Source: Silene latifolia
Lineage: Eukaryota > Streptophyta > Magnoliopsida > Caryophyllales > Caryophyllaceae
Direction of reading: 5' to 3'
Assembly (NCBI RefSeq): GCF_048544455.1
Contig: NC_133538.1
Span: forward strand, 447,653,311-447,717,310
Length of the DNA: 64,000 nt
Shown here piece by piece: positions 33,964-46,351 of this stretch (positions within the stretch are counted from its first letter, which is position 1; each line of letters begins with the position of its first letter). Both the position numbers and the translations under genes were made by a program. Below the pieces are notes generated by a model that saw nothing but the letters and a program-made list of their open reading frames with translations, did not search any database and was not told where the DNA came from.

Positions 33964-36816
33964 TCAATCCAGCGTCTCGCGCTTTGCGTTCAAATCCTTT
34001 TGCGTGAAAATATGACGCAGGCTCTTGTGATCAGTGTGAACCTTACACTTCACACCATACAAGTAATGACGCCAAATCTTAAGAGCATGAACCACAAAGA
34101 CTAACTCCAAGTCGTGGGTAGGGTAGTTTACTTCGTGAACCTTCAACTGCCTAGATGCATAGGCGATCACCTTACCTTCTTGCATTAGCACACAGCCTAA
34201 CCCATGCTTAGAAGCATCACAGAACACATTGAAGCCAACACCGTCTTCAGGCAAAGTTAGCACAGTGCGAGAAGTAAGACGCTTCTTGAGCTCTTGGAAC
34301 GCCTTTTCGCAAGCCTCGGACCATAGAAACTTGGATTCTTTTTTTAGAAGTTGAGTCATCGGACGGGCTAACTTGGAAAAATCCTTAACAAACCTTCTAT
34401 AATAGCCTGCAAGACCCAAGAAACTACGAATCTCACCAACATTAGATGGACTAGACCAATCAGAGATAGCAGAAATCTTTGCAGGATCCACCTTAATTCC
34501 TTCCTTCGAGATAACATGGCCAAGAAAAGCTACCTCGGAGAGCCAAAACTCACATTTCGAATACTTTGCATACCACTTCGCTGCGCAGATGCCCAGAACA
34601 ATCCTCAGATGTTCAACATGTTCGGCTTCAGACTTAGAGTAGACCAGAATATCATCGATGAAGACCACCACACACTTGTCAAGGAATTCTTGGAAGGTAC
34701 GATTCATCTGATCCATAAACACCGCAGGGGCGTTGGTTAAACCGAAAGGCATAACCTTGAACTCATAGTGACCATACCTTGAGCAAAAGGCGGTCTTATG
34801 AATATCGGACTCTCGTACAGGGATCTGATGGTAGCCAGATCTCAGATCGATCTTAGAGAAGACGGAAGCGCCCTTCAACTGATCAAAAAGGTCATCGATA
34901 CGGGGTAGAGGGTACTTGTTCTTTACTGTAACACGGTTAAGCTCTCGGTAGTCGATGCACAACCGCATAGAACCATCCTTCTTCTTCACAAAGAGGACAG
35001 GGGCACCCCAAGCCGAGGAGCTAGGGCGGATAAAGTCCTTCTCGATCATCTCATCCAACTGCTTCCGTAGTTCCTGTAACTCAGCAGGGGCCATACGATA
35101 CGGGGCTTTAGCAATCGGACCAGTACCAGGCACCAGATCGATAGAGAACTCAACATCTCGCTCGGGAGGAATACCAGGTAAGTCTTCGGGAAAAACATCG
35201 GGGTACTCGTTCACGATACGAACCTCCTTAAGCTCAGGTAACTCAGCAGATGAGGAAACAGAGCATAGAAACACTTGACAACCCTTCCTTTGTAGACTCA
35301 TCAGTTTCAAGGCAGAAACGATCTTTATACCCTCCTGACGTCTACCACCATGGTGGGTAACTCGGCTACCGCAGGGACTCTTCAAGGAAATCTTCTGATC
35401 TCGGCACTGGAAACGAGCGTCATAAAGGGCCAGCCAATCTATACCAAGGATCACATCGAACTCACCCAGAGGGAAGTCCAAAAGAGTGGTGGGAAAGACC
35501 TCACCAGCGATGAGAATAGGCACGTCAACATATGCCTTAACACAAGATATAGCTTCACCAGAAGGTAAAGATATGGGAACGGGCTCAGCAGGAATGGATA
35601 CCAGGGATGCTTTTTCAGCGAATTTAGAGGATATGACGGATATAGATGCACCAGTGTCAAACAGAATAAAAGCATGACGTCCAGAAACAAGGTACGTACC
35701 AGTAATCACATCCGGGTTAGCCTCGGCATCAGCTCGGCTCAGCACAAATATACGACCTTTACGGCGAGCAGCACCTCCAGTCTTTGCAGTTGTGGCGGCA
35801 GCAGCAGTCTTAACAATTGATGTACCAGTATCATTCTTCGGGCATCTGTTAGCTTTATGACCCGGTTCATTGCACTTGAAGCAGACAATAGGGTCACCAC
35901 CACAAGTAAGCCCAGGATGATAAGGGTCACCGCAAGAATAGCAAACGGCATCCTTCTTCACGAAGTCTTTCTTTTCATCAGTCTTCTTCCAGGCAGGTCG
36001 GGAGGTAAAGTGAGGTTTCTTAGGTCCAGAACCTCCAGGAGATTTATTCCTCTTGGGAGCAGAATAAGTAGGAGAAGAAAAAGGCCTCTTCTGAGATGGT
36101 ACATTAACAGGGGCAGCCTCCTCCTTGATTCGAGCTAAGGATCTCTCATTTAGCAAGGCGACATTGTAGATCTTCTCTACGGTATCCAGGTCTTTAGGCA
36201 TCAAATGAGTGACCTCAGCTTTCAGCTTCCTGCGATAATAGAAAACCCTTCGGGCCTCATCGGGGAGCAGCTCCTCAGCAAAGTGCGCAAGACTGTTGAA
36301 AAGGTCAGTGAAGTCTTGGACTGATAGGTTTCCCTGCTTGCATTCCATGAACTCTTCGATCTTCCGGTGTTTTAGTTCTTCAGGGTAAAATCTTCTCTCA
36401 AGCATGGTGACGAATTCGGTCCATCCGAACCCAGGTGCTAGTGCGGCTGCGGAACCAACAATCCTCCACCAATGGTCGGCTTCACCTTGCAGATAATGGA
36501 CGGCCAGGTTCACCATGTGCTGGTTTGGGACCTCGCAGATTTCAAACTGTCGCTCCATCTGTCTGATCCACAGCCTCAGAGCCTCAGGGTCAATGACACC
36601 CTTGAAGAAGGTCAATCTGCTCTTCGCCATCTGTCCGGCAGCTCGGGAAAAACTGAACTCTCGCTGTCCACCGTTTCCTCTACCGCGAGGGGCCAAGTCT
36701 TCGATCCTGTTGGTCAGATGATTAAGCGAGTTGACGATCGCTTGGTTGATTGCTGTCTGATCCGGAATCTCTTCCTGTTGACATCCACGTCCACGTCCAC
36801 GTCCGCGTCCGGCCAT
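33964..36816 (-). CDS. Gypsy gag-protease-RT-RNase H polyprotein
   Basis: 950 codons from ATG at 36816. The N-terminus is [11 protein letters not shown], followed by retrotransposon gag (about 70-235). There are two zinc knuckles: [14 protein letters not shown] near 292-305 and [14 protein letters not shown] near 312-325. The protease has active site LFDTGAS (387-391). RT has [11 protein letters not shown] (about 655), FGLTNAP and the catalytic FIDDILVYS (719-727). RNase H starts at [13 protein letters not shown] (about 862). The frame ends at 33964 after [10 protein letters not shown], where family members continue into the integrase frame. Apart from that shift, all catalytic residues are intact, so the copy looks recently active. 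Confidence 0.95.
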   Translation of the reverse strand: MAGRGRGRGRGCQQEEIPDQTAINQAIVNSLNHLTNRIEDLAPRGRGNGGQREFSFSRAAGQMAKSRLTFFKGVIDPEALRLWIRQMERQFEICEVPNQHMVNLAVHYLQGEADHWWRIVGSAAALAPGFGWTEFVTMLERRFYPEELKHRKIEEFMECKQGNLSVQDFTDLFNSLAHFAEELLPDEARRVFYYRRKLKAEVTHLMPKDLDTVEKIYNVALLNERSLARIKEEAAPVNVPSQKRPFSSPTYSAPKRNKSPGGSGPKKPHFTSRPAWKKTDEKKDFVKKDAVCYSCGDPYHPGLTCGGDPIVCFKCNEPGHKANRCPKNDTGTSIVKTAAAATTAKTGGAARRKGRIFVLSRADAEANPDVITGTYLVSGRHAFILFDTGASISVISSKFAEKASLVSIPAEPVPISLPSGEAISCVKAYVDVPILIAGEVFPTTLLDFPLGEFDVILGIDWLALYDARFQCRDQKISLKSPCGSRVTHHGGRRQEGIKIVSALKLMSLQRKGCQVFLCSVSSSAELPELKEVRIVNEYPDVFPEDLPGIPPERDVEFSIDLVPGTGPIAKAPYRMAPAELQELRKQLDEMIEKDFIRPSSSAWGAPVLFVKKKDGSMRLCIDYRELNRVTVKNKYPLPRIDDLFDQLKGASVFSKIDLRSGYHQIPVRESDIHKTAFCSRYGHYEFKVMPFGLTNAPAVFMDQMNRTFQEFLDKCVVVFIDDILVYSKSEAEHVEHLRIVLGICAAKWYAKYSKCEFWLSEVAFLGHVISKEGIKVDPAKISAISDWSSPSNVGEIRSFLGLAGYYRRFVKDFSKLARPMTQLLKKESKFLWSEACEKAFQELKKRLTSRTVLTLPEDGVGFNVFCDASKHGLGCVLMQEGKVIAYASRQLKVHEVNYPTHDLELVFVVHALKIWRHYLYGVKCKVHTDHKSLRHIFTQKDLNAKRETLD

Positions 36817-36972
36817 CTTAAAAGAACGTTAACACTTAGTCAATGCTAAGCACTGATTTGCAAAAACAGATAAACTAGCATCCAAGTCCTTATTGGTTTC
36901 TACCCATCTCTCACTAAATTATTTATTAGGCATAATCCTACAGATCAATGTGTGAGCGTTGGGAGCAGCGAT

Positions 36973-36984
36973 GCTCTGATACCA
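36973..36984 (-). other. Gypsy primer binding site
   Basis: GCTCTGATACCA (plus), complementary to initiator-Met tRNA on the element strand, 2 bases from the 5' LTR at 36987. Confidence 0.93.
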
Positions 36985-36986
36985 AC

Positions 36987-39733
36987 TGTAATCCCCCTAT
37001 AAATCTAGTGCAAAACAGGTGGCGGAATCAGCACGAACGGGATTAATAACACAATGATAAAAGTCTAATCGATAAAAATTGAGAATATAAAATTCTCAAT
37101 TATGAAGTTTTGCAAAGCTCGGTCAAATACAAATGCCACTTTCCTAGAAAAAGGGCTAAAACAAAAATCCTCAAAGTGTTCAACTGAAAACATAAAGAAG
37201 AACAGGGTAGGATCTTCAGACTACTCGCTAGCTCTCACACTGATATCCCATCCATAAGAATACCTGTCATGTTATAAACATAACAGCCACAGTCAGTGGG
37301 GAGTAACTAGACGTTCTCCCAGCCATGTTACACAATATAAATGGTATAGAAGAAATAATATATCAAAATAGATTGAAGTATTATAACAAACGTAATTAAA
37401 ATATGATATCAAAATTACGATCGGAACAAATCGTACTGCATGCTTAACAGCAAAATTCCTCAAACAACAGAATGGAAATAATATAGTTCAGACTTAGATT
37501 TTAACATGCTGGCAATACTGCTAAAAACCGTAGACCCCTTTTACCTACCATGTGCTAATTGTTGGGGACCCTGCTCGGCCAACCCACTAGTCACAAACCA
37601 TAACGGAACCACGCTCACCCCGGTCTAAGTACATGTACATGACTCTACGACAATGTACCAACGGAACCCCTTTCCCGGGTAACAAATCAAATGGTGGTAA
37701 GAAAATAGTATACCTCAGTTTATTATTCCTTGCCTTCCCTCCAAATATTCCAAACTCAAAAATACCCAAAAGGTAGTATCTTATTTCAAGGTTTGTAAGT
37801 AAACTACTCTTTTATTATCTCGAGTGAAAACTTTTAACTGTATAATTATAAGGTATAAAATGATTTCGAAGTTTACATATGATAAAGCTACTGCTTTATA
37901 CTTTAAATCAAGTCTAAATGAAAGTACTTTATGAAGATATGTATTATTTAGGCCTTTATTGAGACTTAGTCATAAAAACAGTTTTACAAAACAGAACAGC
38001 CTTACAGTAAAATTCATAATTAAATATATAAAAATAGAAATGATGCAAGGTCAATTTTCATGGTTTCCAGAAGGTTTTAGCTACAACTTTTATTCTTTGA
38101 TAAACTTGTAATGACGAAAGTAGTAGGGGTATATAAATTGATTTGCAGAATCAGTCATAAAATGATAACCAGAATGTCTTAATTTATAAATCGACTTTTA
38201 GAATATATTTTGAGGTAAATTAAAATTTTACAGGATACTAGACATCCTAAAGTTTATTCATGAAATATATAAGCTTATGTTTCGAAGGATAAATATGTTT
38301 TTCAAATTAAACTTTGAGCTAAAGACAGAATTGTTGTATTCTGGATAGATGTTCACAAATATTTTCTTCTGATCAAACCACACGTCCAAATGTTATGAAA
38401 TTTTTTGTGTAGATCCTAGTCTTGAAAATAACAGGACTTTATTCACAACATTTTTAATTATTCGAAATATAAACAGGGGATATAAATTTTACAAACAGAC
38501 TGTCAGAATCGTTTATCAACAGCTCGGTTTTGACTAAAACTTCCAATTTACTTTAAATTACGAAATGAAGGTTTCGAGGGCTAAAAATTTAACACAACCG
38601 TAATATATAATGTCTCAGCCTTATATTAAAATTTCATAAATTGTTAATTTAGTATAAGTATTTTAAAACTAATTAAAACAGTCCAAGTATACTATATTTG
38701 CAAGAATTGCAACAATAATGTAAAATACGAAATAAATACTTTAAATGCAAAACAATTACTATAAAAATTCATGGTGACTTATAATATGTCAAATGTTCCA
38801 GAAAAGTAATTTATAGCCATTTTACTCATAATTTCGAAATTAGTTATTATCAATTTATAGTCCAAATTATTAGTAAGTCCTCTAAATGTCAAAGTTCTTA
38901 ATACAAGCAACTACAACAAATATATGGTAACACCGAGTAACGTCCTTTGTTACCTTAGTTGTCAAGGTCCGAGTCGATTAAATACTCGTCTTCTTCGGAG
39001 TCTTCTTGATAACCTATAAAATAAAAACACATATGGTATATTGCACCATATGTCACGATTAAGTATATGAAATAAAACTATGATGACTATAAAACTACCT
39101 TGACTATTATTATTACTATTCTTACCAAAGAAGAAGAGATTACCAATAACAATTAGAGTTTTGAAGGAAAGGAATAGGATGAATTCTCTTGATATGTTTC
39201 TCCTAAATTATGGTGGAAAACAAGCTTGTAAACTAGTAAAAAGAGTAGGAGAATTGATTCAAATTGCAAGAGCTTTGAAGTATGAATTGTAGTAGTTTGT
39301 AGTAAGAAATGAAGAGGAAAATGGAGTCCTTAAATAGAGCAAGTGACCAGCCAAAGCAAGGCACAATTATTGGTAAATTCCACCCAAAAATAAAATAAGG
39401 AAGCTATGAAGAAAAGGGGCCGAACTATGGTATAGATTAGGGTTGTTTTTGCAATAAAATAAAATGTAGGAGGCAAGCTAGATGGCCTCTAAAATCTGGT
39501 GGGTGTATTATGTAGGGGTCACTTTGATCTTATAATATATGTATAAGACAATTACAAAATATTACGGGTTTGACGGAATTAAATTCCGAGTCAAAATGGA
39601 TAAATTACGCATCAAGAGCGAACACCGATTATAAAACGAATTTAATTAAATCAAATCCGTACTTGAAGGATTAAAATTACATCTCATAATTTAAAAGTGA
39701 ATAAATGAGATTAGAAAATTTGCGGGTGTTACA
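36987..39733 (-). repeat. Gypsy 5' LTR
   Basis: Partner of 29497-32251, 2747 bases, ends GCGGGTGTTACA followed by the duplicated target GGTTT. Confidence 0.96.
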
Positions 39734-39738
39734 GGTTT

Positions 39739-40330
39739 AGTATCGTTATTCTCAATAACTTTACTTTTACCATTACCTTGTATCAATTCCACTCTAATTT
39801 TACTTCTTTAAACCTTATCCTTTTCTTAACGGTTTAAGAGAATGCTCCCACTCATTTCAATGAGTCTTTGCTAAGAGAAGCGAAATTGAAATTCATGAAG
39901 ACTACTCTTCATTCGTTTGTTTAGTCTACTTTCATTGAAGTGGTTGCGGAATTTTGGTCAATTACGATTTCTAACAAATCTAGTCACCAAAATAATTTAA
40001 CGTTTCAAAGTACTTAACTCAATTAAGCACATGAGAAACCATTCATTGTAAGTAGATATGTTAGTCGAAAATTAAAAACCCTTTTGATCACAAATAACTT
40101 TCATCTATACTCTTCATAAGAGATCCTTCCAATGGATAACACGAGGTTTTAGAAGAAAATTCATATTTCTCTTTAGTTACGATGTTTTAATGGAGATTTG
40201 AATTAAAATCGAAATGATATCATATAAATTGTGGTAAAGAAATAGAACAATATGATAACGGAAAAAGAAAACAAAACATTCATCGTTACATAATACTTGT
40301 AAATAATTTAACAAGTAAAGCACTTACATA
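39739..40330 (-). pseudogene. Copia-1 decayed gag
   Basis: No open frame, but the order of words resembles Copia-2 gag on the same strand (GCTCCCACTCATTTCAATG..., CATTGAAGTGGTTGCGGAA). Strong decay contrasts with the intact Gypsy next door. Confidence 0.45.
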
Positions 40331-40360
40331 GTGACCTCTACCCAACTATGATAAATGATT

Positions 40361-40640
40361 CCAAGATTCAAATTCATATTAACTTGGGCACGGTGTAGCC
40401 GATTCATCCCTTATCAATATAACTCGGTGGATTAACTCTTTAATCGATTCTACTTTTAGAACTCTTGGTCGATAAAATTACATTAATATTTATCTTTAGC
40501 CCAAAACACATCCGGCTATGGTCGAGAATACTTTTGTTGAGTTCAACCCAAATTTCGAATAAATGTGTCCATGATCCAAATTCACATTAACTTGGGCACG
40601 GTGTAGCCGATTCATCCCTTATCAACATGAATTCGGTGGA
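40361..40640. repeat. 208-bp spaced direct duplication in the Copia-1 leader
   Basis: AACTTGGGCACGGTGTAGCC occurs at 40381 and 40589, inside longer matching stretches of about 60 bases (TTCA[T/C]ATTAACTTGG..., GATTCATCCCTTATCAA). Confidence 0.85.
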
Positions 40641-41106
40641 TAGACATTTATCACCCACTTCCCCTACATAACAAGGTTTGTACCCTGGTGTGGCCGAGCG
40701 CACTCCCTCACGAAATAGGTTTTCATGGTTTCTACTTTTTGGTAAGGCTAAGTCTCAATTGTTTATTTTAGCGAGAGGTCATGTTCATTTATTATCTATC
40801 ACGTTTTAAGTGAACTAAAGCGGTGAACTACGATAATTGTAATTGACACGGTCGATAAACTCGATTTAAAATGCATGTTTAGTTATGGCGATTTAGCGAT
40901 GCATGCAACATATAAATAAAATGCAAAACATAAAAATAAAATCCTAGTATGGCCTTCCTAAAATAGTAAATCTAATAAACTATTACAAATTCGGAAACCA
41001 ACTCCTTTGGTCCCTTGAACTTCGGTCTTGGCACGCACTTCAAGGGAACACTTTCTTTGATGGATCGCCTTCTCGAATGGCACCGTCTTCAAGGAACTCC
41101 AGAATA

Positions 41107-41250
41107 ATTAAATTACAAAATGAATTACATAATTTCCTATTATACATTTGTAATAAAATAAAAATAAATCTATTAAATTACAAAATGAATTACATAATTT
41201 CCTATTATACATTTGTAATAAAATAAAAATAAATCTATTAAATTACAAAA
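41107..41250. repeat. Tandem repeat, 65-bp unit, 2.2 copies
   Basis: AATTACAAAATGAATTACAT starts at 41111 and 41176; the next partial copy, AATTACAAAA, starts at 41241. The two full units are identical as far as I can see, so the duplication is recent or polymerase-slippage derived. Confidence 0.92.
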
Positions 41251-42452
41251 CGGTGATACAAGATCACAATAATTACAACCGAATCGATATTCCCATACAT
41301 TTTGGGTAATACCAATTAAAACTAAGGCCATACTAAATAAAATTACATAATTCAAAAATTACATAAAATTAAAATATGACGATCATAAATAAAATGCAGC
41401 ATTATAATATGTATGAACATGCTAGATTTTATGCTAAATCGCCTTTTTAAGAGCCAATATCGTATATTTGTCGGTTTTCATGGATTTGCGTGACTATAAC
41501 TTGTTAAAATCACAATAATTACATAAATTCATATTTATGTACAAGTTAATTACCCGAACCATCTTAGGACAATAATATTGTTCATAAATGGACCCAAAAA
41601 TACAAAATTATGCTATAAACTTCAAATTAAATTATAAAAATTTCAAATAATTTCAAAATTTTAAATTTAAACTCATGAACATTCTGGAAAAATACCATGA
41701 CACTCATAATGTTCAAAACTTAGGTTAAAAATTTTGAAAATTTATCGACAAAAACAATGTTGCGGTTTATCGGTTTTAACAATTATGACCATAAAAATAT
41801 GAGAAAAATTATTTTCATTAAATTTTCACTTTTAGATCTGAAATATATGATAAAATGCAACATGTGACGTTTTTCCTTTAGTCATGAAGTATGTTTTAGC
41901 ATTATTACTAATTATAGTCACTATTTATGTGATTTTTCATCAAAAATTCATAAATCATGCAAAAAGACTTCATTATAGCCAAATATTTTACACACATCTT
42001 ATAAAATTGCATCAGATAACATACTAAATTTCAATGACAAGATTTGAAATATAACTCATATTAACCTATTTACCCATTTAAATACGATTTTAAATTATAA
42101 AATTCATATTTCGAGCAAAACAACATATTTTAACATGAAAATTTGCAGGCCATCAGTAGATAATATATGTGAAAACATATCCAAAAACCACTGAAAAATT
42201 CAAGTTTAGCTATTTTTCGTCCAAAAATGCCATTTTTATCATAAAAATCACATTTTAATGCCAATAATATATAAAATGAACAATAAAATCCATAAATAAA
42301 CCAAAATGTCCTAAAAATCACTTAGGACCAGAAACTTTTAACATGCAAAGTTATTTTTAGGTTTATCTTCATAAATCAAAATTAATTAGTTTTGTATGTT
42401 AATCTTATAACTCGGAAAAACCATAAACCGATTTGCATGCAAACAACCTAAG
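41251..42452 (-). other. Copia-1 5' leader, AT-rich, no gene
   Basis: Between gag remnant and PBS. Very AT-rich. Short open frames here have no conserved content. Confidence 0.5.
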
Positions 42453-42464
42453 TCTCTGATACCA
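42453..42464 (-). other. Copia-1 primer binding site
   Basis: TCTCTGATACCA (plus), one mismatch from the perfect initiator-Met complement, next to the 5' LTR at 42467. Confidence 0.88.
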
Positions 42465-42466
42465 CC

Positions 42467-43744
42467 TGTTAGAAACATTTAAACTCATAAGTTTTCATAT
42501 TCATATATGCTTTAATTTATTTAGTCATAAAATAAATGCTAGATCTTATGCATGCAAACATAATAAAAGGAGATAGAAAAATCGATTTCTCACCATCTTA
42601 TTTTCGGCCATTTGGGCACCAACAAGATCTCCTTCTTGTTAGTTCTTGAGCTTTCCAACAATGGATGAACAAGGTTCAAATTAAAACCTCTCCCAAAAGC
42701 ATATACCCAAGGTGTTACTCTTAATAATTAATAATATTATGAACTAGTAATATTATTAATCTAGCTTAAAAATGACCCAAAATATTTATTTTGTTCTCCT
42801 CTATTTCGGTTTAGAGGAGATAATTTTGTGGTTTTTCTTTCTCTAAAATGTCTCACAAATCGTAGAGAGTAATAAATTTTTCTTACACTAACAAAAATAG
42901 TAAGTAGTGAATCATATATTTAGGAATCCATTTTGGTTCCTCTTATTGGGAAAAACCGGTGGGGTGGGCAAGGGGGAGCCAATGCATGAGCTAGTTTTCT
43001 TCCCAAGATAAATAGGTATGCATGGCTATGAGAATAGGTCATCATGGTGTTTCCTATGAATAAATAAATAAATAAGATAACACTATCCTAATACTCCCTC
43101 CATAAAACCGGTTTATCCACATAAAGGAAGGTCCATTTTATTTTTTGTCATTTGTCAATTGTGACATATGTGACATGTTACTTGACATGTTACATTATAA
43201 TGCATTTTTAACATATTAAAAATCATTACATTAATAAAATATGTCATATACAAAAATAACTAGTATTCATAATTACTTATACCAAAATGGGTCATCTAAT
43301 TATAAACTACAACAACTTGCATTTATAATAAATTATTCATTCCGATTCAATTATTTCGTAAACAATAATTTAATCTAAGTAATAAAACAATTTGATTGCT
43401 TAGACCGTAATTCATTTAATCTAATTACAATGAGTCACGTTAATTTTACTCACAAAATCATCCGTCAATTTTAAGCAATTTAATTAACCCGTATCGTCAT
43501 ACGATTAATGAAATAATCAATTAAGAGCATCACCCTATAGGTATGATCTAAGGGGATCAACTGATCACCACCGTCGCACGACGGTAATGTCAAAATCTAG
43601 TCAGCCAATCATTACCGATATGTGTGGACCAGTTGACTGTAAAATATTACATCCCACATGTATTCTTAAAATGAGATTTAAACTTGTGATCTTTATGATC
43701 GACAGTTGTGATCGCATTATTGTCGGAGGACACTTATTCCAACA
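42467..43744 (-). repeat. Copia-1 5' LTR
   Basis: Partner of 15851-17124, 1278 bases, with scattered substitutions. Ends ACACTTATTCCAACA, followed by AGTTT. Confidence 0.93.
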
Positions 43745-44560
43745 AGTTTGGTGGTTTGTGACGCCTTCATGTGGTGTTGTTGGGCAGGTGACAACAAAGA
43801 CCAAGTAAAGAGGAAAGAGAGACATCAAAATGAGGAGACCGAAGTCTGAAGATAGATGAGCTAGGATTGGAAGAAAAGCTTGTTTAGAGCAAGTAATTTA
43901 CTCTCCATTTAGTCTTTTACTTACAACAGGATTCCGAGGAATTCGAGATTATCTGAGTTGAATTTTGTAGCAAAAGGCTTATATTCAATATCTCTGTGTT
44001 TCTGTACAACATATTATACAAGTAAAGCTGTTGCTATAAAGAGTCCTAAGCGGCATATTCATCTTTAATTTCGTAGAGGCTAATATGTTGATTAACGTTC
44101 ACCTTGCACGACAGTAAATGTTGTTTATTTGTACGCAAAATAATGCTAGCTTTGTTTAGTTTCTCCGTAATTTAATTGCACATATGTAAGCAGTGGCGTT
44201 TTTCGCCAGATTCAACCTAGGGCACCAGAAAATCTCCGACAATGTGAAATTAGTATTTAGGGTCTTTATAATTATATTAAACACTTAACGCTATGCTGAT
44301 GTAAATCTCTTGTATGTGCTGAAATGAAAGCAAAGTAACCATCGAACTTACACATCGAAGACAACAATCGTATAATATGCACACACAAAATGCCCTTCTA
44401 TCGAACACTTATTATTTTCCTTGCTAGCTTCAATGACCATTGACAACACGATCAACTAAAGAAACAAAACTAATAATCAACTATAACAGTCCACGAGGAA
44501 ATCGTACCCCCAATGCATGAATTGATACTAATCTAAATAAACGAGTCACAATATCTTGGG
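43745..44560. other. Helitron distal segment, no gene recognised
   Basis: Continues the segment 14700-15850 across Copia-1. 43750-43900 looks exon-like in composition (purine-rich, few stops in short stretches) but no family is recognised; 43960-44060 resembles a plant 3' UTR. Confidence 0.35.
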
Positions 44561-44594
44561 GTATCGTGCGCAACGCACACGATACGACAACTAG
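44561..44594 (+). repeat. Outer Helitron 3' terminus: hairpin plus CTAG
   Basis: GTATCGTGCG (44561-44570) can pair with CGCACACGATAC (44574-44585) with a two-base bulge. GACAA and CTAG (44591-44594) follow, then host T at 44595. Confidence 0.85.
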
Positions 44595-44893
44595 TCAAAC
44601 AAAATAGGAATTGAGTCGAAGATAATACCATAGTTTCTTAATTGTTGTCGAACCCAAAGGATTTGCGCGTAACACAATGCGGCACTTACGTACTCGCTTT
44701 CTGCGGTGGAAAGAGCAACGGTGTTTTGTTTCTTAGATGCCCATGATATCAAACACGGACCTAAGAAAGTGACAATTCCGGATGTACTCTTTCTATCAAC
44801 AACGCTTCCGGCATAATCGACATCCGAGTATCCTAAAACCTCGAAAGGACAATGTGAGGGATACCAAAGAAACAAATTTTGCGTTCCAACCAA
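44595..44893 (-). pseudogene. SIRE-type Copia RNase H, N-terminal part
   Basis: Reads GYSDVDYAGSVVDRKSTSG, LISWASKKQNTVALSTAESE and LRNYGIIFDSIPILFD, ending in a stop made by the Helitron CTAG. Its continuation is at 2042-2264. Confidence 0.93.
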
Positions 44894-46034
44894 CTACCTA
44901 AGAATATGTTTTACGGCAATGAAGTGTGATTCTCTAGGACTTGCTTGGAAACAAGCACATACATATACACTATATAAAATATCCGGACGACTAACGGTTA
45001 AATAAAGTAATAAACCGATCATACCTCGATATATCGTTTCACCAACTTTCTTACCCTTCTCATCTTTGTCAAGCTTGATTGATGAAACCATAGGTGTAGA
45101 GAAAGGTTTAGAATTAGTCATTCGGAACTTACATAGCATCTCTTTTATGTACTTTTGTTGATGAATCATCACACTATCTTGAGTTTGCTTGATTTGAAGC
45201 CCAAGGAAGAACCCTAGCTCTTTCATCATACTCATTTCAAACTCAGATTTTGTTAGTGCCGAAAAGTACAAATAAAGGAGTTCATTCGTTGTGCTATATT
45301 TTGTTACTTTATGAACAATGTTTTATCAACCGATCCATACTCAAAACCATTTTCTAAAAGAAATTTTGACAAGCGATCATACCAAGCCCTTGGAGCTTGC
45401 TTTAAACCAAAAGTGCTTTATCCAATTTAAAAACATGGCTTAGAAATTCATTGTTCATAAAACCTGGTGGTTGCTCCACAAAGACTTCTTCTTGTAAATA
45501 ACCATTTAGAAAGGCCGTTTTGACATCCATTTGAAAAAGTTTGATGCATTTGTGGGCTGCAAAAACTATTACCATACGTATGGCTTCAAGCATAGATGCC
45601 GGCATGAAGGTTTCATTATAATAAATACCTTCTTGTTGTTTAAATCCTTGCATCACTAGTCTAGATTTATTCCTTGCGATATTACCCGAATCATGAAGCT
45701 TATTGCGAAAGACCCATTTAGTACCAATCACCGTACAATCAGTAGGTTTTGGGGCAAGATGCCATACCTCATTCCTTTTGAATTTATTAAGTTCCTCTTG
45801 CATCTCCATCACCCAACTAGGATCTTCAAGAGCCATGGTGATGTTCTCCGTTTCAATTTGAAAGAGGAACACATGAAAAGCAACGAAATCATTGAGAGAT
45901 GATCTCGTTTTCCTTCTGAAATTCAAGTCACTGGTCAAGTTTGAAAGATGGTGAGATTTCTTATATTTCCACTTCTTTGAAACGTTTAAAGATGTTGAGG
46001 CATCATGGGGTTCTGAATAAACAGTGAAGTCCAT
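44894..46034 (-). pseudogene. SIRE-type reverse transcriptase, YVDD box missing
   Basis: Frame 46034-45402 has EDPSWVMEMQEELNKFKRNE, QMDVKTAFLNGYLQEEVFVE and ends shortly after. Frame 45271-44894 resumes with SEFEMSMMKELGFFLGLQIK and ends RESHFIAVKHILR. Between them (45272-45401) the segment that should carry YVDDIIFGATN is shortened to a few codons in every frame. Together with the frameshifts this makes the enzyme dead. Confidence 0.88.
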
Positions 46035-46351
46035 TTTGGATTCTGGTTCATTTTGTGTTTGGGGGTTTGTTTTTGTTTGTTCGTTTTGTTCAACTGTTCC
46101 CCCATTCCCCCTGGATGTAGTAGCCTCATTTTGAGCTGTAAGTGGATCTGTTCCCCATGTTTCTTGACCAGGTTCTTTATCAACAGTGACTCGGACTGTT
46201 GATTTTCCTTATTTTGATCATTTCTTTCGTGCACTCCATCCATATCATACCGGATCATTCCAAACTCATAGTTCTCATCATCTTCTTCATCCTCTTCCTT
46301 TGTATTAGAATGAAAAAGACTAGACTCATCAAATATGACATGTACACTTTC
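46035..46351 (-). pseudogene. SIRE-type integrase C-terminal linker
   Basis: Low-conservation hydrophilic region between integrase and RT; minus frame 46258-45986 is rich in Asn, Gln and Lys. Typical of the variable Copia linker. Confidence 0.55.

Larger units (their letters stand above)
29497..39733 (-). mobile_element. Chromodomain Ty3/Gypsy element, Tekay-like, TSD GGTTT
   Basis: LTRs 29497-32251 and 36987-39733, TG...CA, flanked by exact GGTTT at 29492-29496 and 39734-39738. The PBS at the right LTR and the purine tract at the left LTR show minus orientation. Gag, protease, RT, RNase H, integrase and chromodomain are all present in Gypsy order, separated into three frames by two apparent one-base shifts. 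A C-terminal chromodomain and long LTRs of about 2.75 kb suggest the Tekay chromovirus clade. Confidence 0.93.
15851..43744 (-). mobile_element. Copia-1: decayed Ty1/Copia element hosting two insertions
   Basis: LTRs at 15851-17124 and 42467-43744, ends TG...CA. The PBS (TGGTATCAGAG, minus strand) touches the right LTR, so the element runs right to left. Flanks are GGTTT on the left and AGTTT on the right, a 4 of 5 match. Removing Copia-2 and the Gypsy leaves about 6.2 kb of internal sequence. Its pol and gag are recognisable only by nucleotide similarity to Copia-2 and are full of stops. LTR divergence is visibly higher than for the inner elements, which fits the nesting order. Confidence 0.85.
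2265..44594 (+). mobile_element. Helitron (RPA + RepHel) with nested LTR elements inside
   Basis: The 5' end is TCTACTTACCTTATACTAAA at 2265, preceded by host A. The 3' end is an imperfect hairpin (44561-44585) followed by GACAA and CTAG at 44591-44594, then host T. The ends were fixed independently: joining 2264 to 44595 restores the reading frame of Copia RNase H (...ILFD then NTSAI...) without any target duplication, as expected for Helitron insertion between A and T. Subtracting the nested Copia-1 (15851-43744 plus one duplicated flank) leaves about 14.4 kb. It carries an RPA1-like gene, a Rep-helicase gene and an internal second Helitron 3' terminus at 14671-14699. Confidence 0.85.

Noticed and set aside
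34516..36849. Plus-strand frames across the Gypsy polyprotein
   Set aside because: Complement of the 950-codon minus-strand polyprotein; no independent motifs.
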